A DNA stretch of 64,000 nucleotides. It comes from Clostridia bacterium. Its GTDB lineage: Bacteria; Bacillota; Clostridia; Oscillospirales; Acutalibacteraceae. The translations under genes were made by a program, and so were the position numbers. Under the pieces are notes generated by a model. That model worked only from the letters and a program-made list of their open reading frames with translations. It ran no database searches and was not told the DNA's origin. This document shows, piece by piece, positions 58,679 through 64,000 of the stretch. Position 1 is the first letter of the stretch. Every line of letters starts with the position of its first letter. The stretch spans positions 1 to 64,000 of the forward strand of contig JAFXFF010000018.1 of the NCBI GenBank assembly GCA_017520705.1, read 5' to 3'.

Positions 58679-59044
58679 ATGGAGGATCTGAGCGAGAAAC
58701 TGACCCAGCTACTCTCCTCCCCTGAGGGGATGAGCAAGATCCAGTCCGCTATGGCGGCGCTGGGCGGGATGATGGGGGGCGATGAGCCGGCCCCTGCGGC
58801 GGCGCCTGACCCGCCACCGCCTTCTGCACCGCAGATGGGGGGTATCGACACCGCCGCCATCACGCGGATCCTGCCCCTATTGGGACAGATGAATCAGGAA
58901 AACGAGGACACCCGGCTACTGGCGGCGCTGCGCCCCTATCTCCACGGGCAGCGGGCCCAGCGGCTGGAGGAAAGCCTGCGGCTGCTCCGGCTGATGAAGC
59001 TGCTGCCACTATTACAGGAGGGAGGGGTGAAGGATGGCGGATAA
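58679..59044 (+). CDS. Small hypothetical protein (121 aa)
   Basis: 121 residues. An N-terminal helix (DLSEKLTQLLSSPEGMSKIQSAMAAL) is followed by an Ala/Pro linker (about 34-52) and a Leu/Arg-rich helical C-terminus (RILPLLGQMNQENEDTRLLAAL, then RLEESLRLLRLMKLLPLL). The LxxLLxSPEGMxxIQ pattern at the start and the SDPAVQRLLIQL end of the previous protein are similar in style. Overlaps the third gene by 11 bases. Function unknown. Confidence 0.72.
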   Translation: MEDLSEKLTQLLSSPEGMSKIQSAMAALGGMMGGDEPAPAAAPDPPPPSAPQMGGIDTAAITRILPLLGQMNQENEDTRLLAALRPYLHGQRAQRLEESLRLLRLMKLLPLLQEGGVKDGG

Positions 59045-59276
59045 CCTGATGCAGCTGCAGCGGCAGGCGGCACGGCGAGTGCGTGAGATGCAGGAGCACT
59101 CGCGGCGGGTGTTCGAGGCCCATCAGGGGGAGGCGCTGTGCGAGGCGGAAGCCCCGACACCTGCTCTGCCCCACCTGGAGGCGGAACAATGGCTCCTGCT
59201 GGGGCTGGCGCTGCTGCTCATGCGCTGCAGCGGACGGACGGAACTGGTGCTGGCGCTTCTTTATTTGGCGCTGTGA
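59034..59276 (+). CDS. Small hypothetical protein with C-terminal hydrophobic helix (80 aa)
   Basis: 80 residues; GGAGGGGTGAAGG precedes the ATG inside the previous gene. A basic helical first half (QLQRQAARRVREMQEHSRRVF) is followed by a Leu-rich hydrophobic end (EAEQWLLLGLALLLMRCSGR then TELVLALLYLAL) that could be one or two membrane helices. Strict overlap with its neighbour suggests that the three small proteins act together. Confidence 0.68.
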   Translation: MADNLMQLQRQAARRVREMQEHSRRVFEAHQGEALCEAEAPTPALPHLEAEQWLLLGLALLLMRCSGRTELVLALLYLAL

Positions 59277-59378
59277 TGCGGGAGTGAATGTCCCCACCCT
59301 TATGGTCTTGTTGGGTTTGATAAATTGTTAAACAAGCCTGCATAAGACCGCTTTTTTGTTTTTCGGTGGCATCTTATC

Positions 59379-59559
59379 GTAGGGACAGGTGGTCTCACCT
59401 GTCCGTTGTGGGTTTGTGCAGGCTTGGGCGGACAGGTCGGAGACCTGTCCCTACGTCAAGGTTGGTGACCTGTCCCTACGTCAAGGCCGGCGCACCGCCA
59501 CAAGGTTGGCGTGGGTCGGTAGAGGCGGCGGTCACGGGCGAACGGAGTTCGTCCCTACC
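59379..59559. repeat. Cluster of GTAGGGACAGGT-type palindromes
   Basis: At least three outward units: GTAGGGACAGGT with ACCTGTCC, GGACAGGTCGGAGACCTGTCC followed by CTACGTCAAGG, and a second GACCTGTCCCTACGTCAAGG, ending in GTCCCTACCA. Noncoding dispersed repeat in the 370-base gap 59277-59648, which holds no gene. Confidence 0.75.
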
Positions 59560-59603
59560 ATGTCTATACGCCCTATTGCATTTTTTCACGGCGCAGAGTA
59601 TAA

Positions 59604-59636
59604 TAAAAGGCGGCGGAGGGGGACTCCGTCGCCTTA
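59604..59636 (-). terminator. Terminator of the Xre regulator gene
   Basis: On the minus strand AAGGCGACGGAG, a short loop and CTCCGCCGCCTTTTATT, just after the stop. Confidence 0.8.
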
Positions 59637-59648
59637 GTTCTTGTTGGA

Positions 59649-60320
59649 TTATTCCTCCAGGGTCTTCTCTGCGGTGCGTAAGAGATTCAGCAGGGAGGAG
59701 GCAAACTGGGGATACTGGGCCTGCAGGTCGTCGGGCAGCATGGCGGGCAGGGTGCCCTCCTCCGCCTGGCGGCGGCACAATTCGCCCACAGTGGCGGCAG
59801 AATGGGCCGCAGAACCCATGGCCGCAGCCTGATAACGGTAATTCTCCACGGCGAACATGGCCTGAGGATTCTTGCCGTTGGCGGTGTACATCTGGCGGAA
59901 GATCACGTACACCATCTGAATCAGCGCGTTGGACACCTCCACCGTCAGCTCTTTATTGTTGCTCTTCTGCAGCAAATCAAAGATGACCTGCAACGAATTG
60001 ACCAGCAGTTTCTTGTTGAGGACCGGCAGGACGCCTGCAGGGGTCATACGGCTGTCGCGGATGGCGGGATCCTGCTCGGGAATCTCCTCCACGGCGATCA
60101 TGGTGCCTGCCTTGTCGGCGGTACGGCCCAAGAGATAATCGCAGGACACGCCGTAATAATCGGCGGCGGCCACCACAAAGTCCAGACCGCACTCGCGGAT
60201 ACCCTTCTCATAATGAGAGAGCAGAGCCTGAGAGATGTGCAGGTCGGTAGCGGCCTTCTTCTGGCTGATGCCGCGCTCTTTGCGCAGCAGGGTCATCATA
60301 CGGGGAAAAGCGGCGTTCAT
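59649..60320 (-). CDS. Xre family transcriptional regulator
   Basis: 223 residues from the ATG at 60320 after GGAGGTG. The N-terminal helix-turn-helix (about 4-62) reads RMMTLLRKERGISQKKAATDL, then SQALLSHYEKGIRECGL and YYGVSCDYLLGR. The C-terminal 150 residues are helical with no recognised domain (VNSLQVIFDLLQKSNNKELTV, then LCRRQAEEGTLPAML). Its promoter overlaps an inverted repeat, consistent with self-regulation. The histidine phosphatase gene is divergent from it. Confidence 0.88.
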   Translation of the reverse strand: MNAAFPRMMTLLRKERGISQKKAATDLHISQALLSHYEKGIRECGLDFVVAAADYYGVSCDYLLGRTADKAGTMIAVEEIPEQDPAIRDSRMTPAGVLPVLNKKLLVNSLQVIFDLLQKSNNKELTVEVSNALIQMVYVIFRQMYTANGKNPQAMFAVENYRYQAAAMGSAAHSAATVGELCRRQAEEGTLPAMLPDDLQAQYPQFASSLLNLLRTAEKTLEE

Positions 60321-60374
60321 ACGCGCGGCACCTCCTATCAAACTGTCCCTCTTTTTGCGAGGGGTGCATTGGAG

Positions 60375-60404
60375 ATTTTACTCCATTTGACCCCCAAATG
60401 TCAA
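60375..60404 (-). promoter_or_regulatory. Promoter of the Xre gene with embedded inverted repeat
   Basis: On the minus strand TTGACA (60404-60399), an 18-base spacer and TAAAAT (60380-60375). TTGAC (60387-60391) and GTCAA (60400-60404) form an inverted repeat across the -35 and spacer, a plausible operator. Confidence 0.65.
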
Positions 60405-60462
60405 GTGAAAATTTTACAGATAGTTGATTTTTTAGCGAAAAATCCAACAAGGAGTTAAAATT

Positions 60463-61080
60463 ATGAAAACTTACAAGATTCATCTCATCCGTCACGGTGT
60501 CACCGAGGCCAATCAGGACGGGCGCTACATCGGGCGCACCGACCTGCCGCTGTCCCCCGAGGGGTTGGCGCACTTGTTGCAACTGAAGGAGAAATACCGG
60601 TATCCCGGTGGGGTGCGGTTTTTCACCAGCCCCCTGATGCGGTGCAAGCAGACGCTGGAGGTGCTGTACCCCGGCTGTAACCCCGAGGCGGTGGAGGGCC
60701 TTGCCGAGTGCGATTTCGGCGAATGGGAAGGTAAAAGCATCCGCGACCTGAAGAATGACGAGCGCTTCCTGCGCTGGATGGAGGGTGCCGACCGCACCAT
60801 CCCCGGCGGCGAGGACAGCGAGGATTTTCGCGCCCGGGTGTGCGGAGCGTTTGAGGGGATCGTGAGCGACCTCATCCACCACGGCGATACCGAGGCGGTG
60901 GTGTGCACCCACGGCGGCGTGATCACCATGCTGATGCAGATCTACGGCTTGCCCCGGTTGGAGGCGAAGGAGTGCATCGCCGCCGCAGGACAGGGATTCA
61001 CGCTGCGGGTGACGCCGTCCATTTGGATGAGCGAGCCCTTGGCAGAGGTGTTGTGTATCGTTCCTTGGGAGAAGGAGTAA
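60463..61080 (+). CDS. Histidine phosphatase family protein (phosphoglycerate mutase-like)
   Basis: 205 residues. The catalytic IRHGVTEANQDGRYIG, TSPLMRCKQTLEVLYP, the acid ECDFGEWEGKS and the second His in VVCTHGGVITML are all present. This pattern fits CobC/PhoE-like phosphatases better than glycolytic mutase. The substrate is unknown, and no cobalamin genes are adjacent. ATG after AAGGAGTTAAA. The 61100 gene follows after 19 bases. Confidence 0.9.
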   Translation: MKTYKIHLIRHGVTEANQDGRYIGRTDLPLSPEGLAHLLQLKEKYRYPGGVRFFTSPLMRCKQTLEVLYPGCNPEAVEGLAECDFGEWEGKSIRDLKNDERFLRWMEGADRTIPGGEDSEDFRARVCGAFEGIVSDLIHHGDTEAVVCTHGGVITMLMQIYGLPRLEAKECIAAAGQGFTLRVTPSIWMSEPLAEVLCIVPWEKE

Positions 61081-61099
61081 AACAAAGGAGGAATAGTCA

Positions 61100-61792
61100 T
61101 TGTTTATTGCATTAGATTCTAATGGTAACAGAATTGACGTCAAAAACGCTGAAAAAGGCAATGACTATTTCTGTCCTGTATGTAACAATCCGTTACAAGT
61201 AAAAGAAGGCAAAATCAAAATTAAACATTTTGCTCACATCTCTGGTAGCGATTGTGATGATTTCTCAACAGATATGTCCGAATGGCATCGCAATTGGCAA
61301 GAGCAGTTTCCAGCCGATTCTCGTGAAATTGTAATTACAATTGATAATGAAAGCCATCGTGCAGATGTCGCTTTTGAAAATTATGTAATTGAATTTCAAA
61401 ACTCACCCATTACCGCGGAGAAATTTGAGCAAAGAAATGCTTTTTATACTAAAGCAGGAAAAAAAGTGATTTGGATTTTCAATTTGATCGATGATTTCCG
61501 AAAAGGTCATTTTGTTATGATCGAAACTTTCCGCGGTGGTGCAGAATGGAAATGGAAATACAGTAACCAATGCTTTCACAATTTCGTTCCTCAAAAAAGG
61601 AAAGGGGAAGTTATACTACTCTTTCAGTTAAAGGATGCAGATTTTCTCAACAATGACAATCCGCCAAACTATTTAAAGCGCGTTTCTTATGTATGGGAGT
61701 TGTGTTCTCCTCCTTTTAGCATTATCCAAATGGTAGATAATCCTTCAAACAAGCAATCTCTTCTGCAATGGATAACTTCTACTCTCCCATAA
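61100..61792 (+). CDS. CoiA-like competence/nuclease family protein, AT-rich
   Basis: 230 residues, TTG start eight bases after AAAGGAGG. An N-terminal zinc-ribbon-like part (YFCPVCNNPL, then IKHFAHIS) is followed by a PD-(D/E)xK-type nuclease core: EWHRNWQEQFP, HRADVAFENYVIEFQNSPI (Asp and Glu-x-Gln) and FYTKAGKKVIWIFNL. CoiA proteins assist DNA uptake and recombination in Streptococci, but proteins of this layout are scattered among bacteria and often mobile. It is much richer in AT than its neighbours, which points to transfer. A defence role is possible but not shown. Confidence 0.78.
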   Translation: MFIALDSNGNRIDVKNAEKGNDYFCPVCNNPLQVKEGKIKIKHFAHISGSDCDDFSTDMSEWHRNWQEQFPADSREIVITIDNESHRADVAFENYVIEFQNSPITAEKFEQRNAFYTKAGKKVIWIFNLIDDFRKGHFVMIETFRGGAEWKWKYSNQCFHNFVPQKRKGEVILLFQLKDADFLNNDNPPNYLKRVSYVWELCSPPFSIIQMVDNPSNKQSLLQWITSTLP

Positions 61793-61849
61793 CAGCAATT
61801 TGCACAATATTTTCTGCTATACAAAGCGGATAATTTTTTAACAAAACTA

Positions 61850-61878
61850 TTGTATGCCGCGGGGAAATGCGCTATAAT
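61850..61878 (+). promoter_or_regulatory. Promoter of fba
   Basis: TTGTAT (61850-61855), a 17-base spacer and TATAAT (61873-61878), 42 bases before the ATG. Confidence 0.8.
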
Positions 61879-61919
61879 AAAGTTATCAAGGTAAAATTAC
61901 CATCAAGGAGGACAAAACT

Positions 61920-62855
61920 ATGCCACTCGTAAACACCAAAGAAATGTTCCAGAAGGCCTATGAGGGCGGCTACGCCATCGGCGCTTTCAACGTCAACAAC
62001 ATGGAGATCATCCAGGGTATCGTGGACGCCTGCAAGGAGCTGAACAGCCCCGTCATTCTGCAGGTCTCCGGCTCTGCCCGTAAGTATGCCCGTCACGCCT
62101 ATCTGTACAGCATGGTCAAGACCGCCGCTGAGGAGACCGGCCTGCCCATCGCCCTGCACCTGGACCACGGCTCCAGCTTTGAGCTGTGCAAGGAGTGCAT
62201 CGACGGCGGCTTCACCTCCGTGATGATCGACGGCTCCCATCTGGACTATGAGGAGAACGTGGCCCTGACCAAGAAGGTGGTGGAGTACGCCCACGCCCAC
62301 GGCGTCACCGTCGAAGGTGAGCTGGGTCAGCTGGCCGGCGTGGAGGACGAGGTCAGCGTGGAGGCCGACAAGGCCAACTACACCGATCCCGATCAGGTGC
62401 TGGATTTCGTGACCCGCACCGGCGTGGACTCCCTGGCCATCGCCATCGGCACCAGCCACGGCGCCTTCAAGTTCAAGCCCGGTCAGAACCCCCAGCTGCG
62501 CTTTGACATCCTGCAGGAGGTTATGGACCGTCTGCCCGGCTTCCCCATCGTGCTGCACGGCGCCTCTTCCGTGATGCAGGAGTACGTGGCCACCGTCAAT
62601 CAGTACGGCGGTCAGATGGCCGATGCCATCGGCATCCCCGAGGATATGCTGCGCCAGGCCGCCAAGATGGCTGTCTGCAAGATCAACGTGGACTCTGACC
62701 TGCGTCTGGCTCTCACCGCCGGTATCCGCAAGCACTTCGCTGAGGAGCCCACCCACTTCGATCCCCGCCAGTATCTGGGCGACGGCCGTGCCAACATCAC
62801 CGCCGTTGTGAAGCACAAGATCGAGAACATTCTGGGCAGCGCCAACCGCGCCTAA
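61920..62855 (+). CDS. fba: Class II fructose-bisphosphate aldolase
   Basis: Zinc-dependent glycolytic/gluconeogenic aldolase, 311 residues. Motifs: IGAFNVNNMEIIQGIVDA, ALHLDHGSSFE (zinc His), GELGQLAGVEDEV, IGTSHGAFKF, VLHGASSV and KINVDSDLRLA. This is the FbaA type used in Clostridia. Codons are strongly biased to G/C-ending forms, as in highly expressed genes of this window. ATG after AAGGAGGACAAA. Single-gene unit with terminator. Confidence 0.97.
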   Translation: MPLVNTKEMFQKAYEGGYAIGAFNVNNMEIIQGIVDACKELNSPVILQVSGSARKYARHAYLYSMVKTAAEETGLPIALHLDHGSSFELCKECIDGGFTSVMIDGSHLDYEENVALTKKVVEYAHAHGVTVEGELGQLAGVEDEVSVEADKANYTDPDQVLDFVTRTGVDSLAIAIGTSHGAFKFKPGQNPQLRFDILQEVMDRLPGFPIVLHGASSVMQEYVATVNQYGGQMADAIGIPEDMLRQAAKMAVCKINVDSDLRLALTAGIRKHFAEEPTHFDPRQYLGDGRANITAVVKHKIENILGSANRA

Positions 62856-62870
62856 TCCCTACGTAAATGA

Positions 62871-62909
62871 GTGCAGGCGCAGAGTGGTCTCTGCGCCTGC
62901 TTTGCTTTT
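62871..62909 (+). terminator. Terminator of fba
   Basis: GCAGGCGCAGAG, three-base loop, CTCTGCGCCTGC followed by TTTGCTTTT. Confidence 0.93.
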
Positions 62910-62928
62910 GGGGTAGGATACGCTCTGC

Positions 62929-62990
62929 GACCACCTCATCCACCGCCATTTGGCGGTCCCCCTTCCCCTCGAGGGGAAGGCATTTCCTCG
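62929..62990. repeat. Intergenic palindromic repeat
   Basis: CACCGCCATTTGGCGGTCCC and CCCTTCCCCTCGAGGGGAAGG side by side, ending 10 bases before the coaX ribosome-binding site. Same family style as 14982 and 52507. Confidence 0.65.
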
Positions 62991-63006
62991 ATTGGAGGTA
63001 ACGGCT

Positions 63007-63774
63007 ATGCTGTTAGTGCTGGATATGGGCAACACCAACATCACCATCGGCGTGTACGAGGGCAAAAAGCTCAAGCTGCAATCCCGCCTCGCCACCGACC
63101 GCACCAAGATGGAGGACCAATACGCCGTCGAACTGATGGACCTCATGCGGCTGTATAAGCTGGAGAGCGCCGCCTTTTCGGGGGCCATCCTAGCCTCTGT
63201 GGTGCCGCCCCTCAACCACGCCATCATCGGCGCGGTGAAAAAAGCGGTAGGTGTCACTCCTTTGCTGGTTGGTCCCGGCACCAAGACGGGGCTGAATATC
63301 CGCATCGACAACCCCGCCCAGTTGGGGGCTGACCTGCTGGTGGGTGCGGTCGCCGCGGTGGAAGCCGTGGGCTATCCCTGCATCGTGTGGGATCTGGGCA
63401 CCGCCACCACCGTGTCGGTGGTGGACGACAAAGGCGCCTTCCGCGGCGGAGCCATCATGCCCGGTATTCAGCGTGGTCTGGATGCGCTGGCGGCGGGCAC
63501 CTCCCTGCTGCCCCAGATCAGCGTGGACGCCCCCGACAAGGTCATCGGCACCAACACCATCGCCTGCCTGCAGTCCGGCGCGGTATACGGCAACGCCGCC
63601 CTCATCGACGGGATGAACGCCCGCATCGTGGAGGAGCTGGGCTACGACGCCCCTGTGGTGGTCACCGGCGGATTGGGACGGGAGATCGCCCCCCAATGCC
63701 GCAGCAGGGTGACCTACGTGGGCGAACTGCTGTTGGAGGGTCTGCGGCTCATCTACGAGAAAAATCAAAAATAA
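63007..63774 (+). CDS. coaX: Type III pantothenate kinase
   Basis: First step of coenzyme A synthesis: ATP-dependent phosphorylation of pantothenate. 255 residues, the normal length. MLLVLDMGNTNITIGVY is the phosphate loop, GADLLVGAVAAVEA the pantothenate region, IVWDLGTATTVSVVD the second acidic motif and GGAIMPGIQ follows. The ATG after GGAGGTAAC is clear; the upstream open frame runs into a repeat. An ECF-type substrate subunit starts 121 bases downstream, perhaps for the pantothenate or another vitamin. Confidence 0.95.
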   Translation: MLLVLDMGNTNITIGVYEGKKLKLQSRLATDRTKMEDQYAVELMDLMRLYKLESAAFSGAILASVVPPLNHAIIGAVKKAVGVTPLLVGPGTKTGLNIRIDNPAQLGADLLVGAVAAVEAVGYPCIVWDLGTATTVSVVDDKGAFRGGAIMPGIQRGLDALAAGTSLLPQISVDAPDKVIGTNTIACLQSGAVYGNAALIDGMNARIVEELGYDAPVVVTGGLGREIAPQCRSRVTYVGELLLEGLRLIYEKNQK

Positions 63775-63895
63775 TCGCATCCTGCCCTATGGCGGGACAG
63801 CCAAACGGCGTTCCAGCCTTGATGGATGAATGCGTTTAGAATATATCCAAAACGTGGTATTCCCTTTGGGAAACGACAGTAAAGGAGTGTTTTTT

Positions 63896-64000
63896 ATGTC
63901 TAATACCAAGCAAACCATTCTGCGATTGGTGCAGCTCGGCCTGCTTTCCGGCCTGATCATCCTCTTGCAAACCGTGATCGTCATCCCCATGCCCGGTAGT
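63896..64000 (+). CDS. ECF transporter S component, N-terminal fragment (cut by window edge)
   Basis: 35 codons from ATG 63896 after AAAGGAGTG: a polar start (MSNTKQTILRLVQL) and a first membrane helix (GLLSGLIILLQTVIVIP) ending at the window edge. The start resembles the substrate-binding (S) subunit of energy-coupling-factor vitamin transporters; the assignment rests on this helix pattern and the adjacent coaX, so it is tentative. The gap 63775-63895 holds a small TTCCC/GGGAA hairpin and no recognised riboswitch. Confidence 0.5.
   Translation, partial: MSNTKQTILRLVQLGLLSGLIILLQTVIVIPMPGS

Noticed and set aside
63775..63895. Vitamin riboswitch before the ECF S component
   Set aside because: No THF, TPP, cobalamin, FMN or preQ1 signature could be read; only a small TTCCC/GGGAA hairpin is present.

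Overview
The window looks like chromosomal DNA of a high-GC, low-copy-repeat member of the Clostridia, most likely the Oscillospirales/Ruminococcaceae side of the Firmicutes. The reasons are strong AGGAGG ribosome-binding sites, many TTGACA/TATAAT promoters with 17-bp spacers, DegV and LiaF-type proteins, secreted proteins with type I dockerins, lysine synthesis through diaminopimelate dehydrogenase under a lysine riboswitch, and several families of short intergenic palindromes. No phage, plasmid or rRNA genes and no CRISPR array were seen. There is one tRNA gene, tRNA-Ser(CGA).

Layout. 1-3.2 kb: the 5' part of rpoB (minus strand, cut by the window edge) with its own promoter. 3.5-5.9 kb: an ECF sigma factor, a membrane-anchored putative anti-sigma partner and a lipoprotein. 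6.0-8.5 kb: polysaccharide deacetylase, DegV, DUF2019 protein. 8.7-11.1 kb: serC-serA. 11.2-12.5 kb: a dockerin protein. 12.6-16.3 kb: riboswitch-dapA-ddh-lysA. 16.3-17.7 kb: tRNA-Ser followed by a nested, repeat-rich, AT-rich insertion. 17.8-21.5 kb: a 30-residue membrane protein, a zinc-ribbon membrane protein, a secreted dockerin nuclease and a small membrane protein. 21.5-26.7 kb: a sugar-derivative catabolic cluster with two oxidoreductase/epimerase pairs and an AraC regulator.

27.0-44.0 kb is the most distinctive region. A ten-gene plus-strand operon carries four LicD-type transferases with an intact active site (one of them also bearing an inactive-looking N-terminal domain), one separate LicD-like protein that has lost the acidic catalytic motif, a LicC-type cytidylyltransferase with an N-terminal winged helix, an import ABC ATPase with a fused double permease, and a Wzm/Wzt-type polysaccharide export ABC pair. 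A matching solute-binding lipoprotein and a second winged-helix LicC lie 4 kb beyond it on the opposite strand. Four AT-rich genes studded with six copies of one 27-bp hairpin separate the two parts. The simplest reading is import of a phospho- or phosphono-amino alcohol, CDP activation, transfer to a surface glycan and export. The substrate is not shown by the sequence.

44.2-49.2 kb: a D-2-hydroxyacid dehydrogenase, a four-module flavodiiron protein and a rubredoxin (oxygen defence/fermentation), then a ZIP transporter and nagA. 49.3-52.5 kb: a SNF2 helicase. 52.8-59.3 kb: phosphodiesterases, a LiaF-like protein, a second ECF sigma/anti-sigma/lipoprotein module and three small proteins. 59.6-64 kb: an Xre regulator, a histidine phosphatase, an AT-rich CoiA-like nuclease, class II aldolase, coaX and the start of an ECF-type vitamin transporter subunit.
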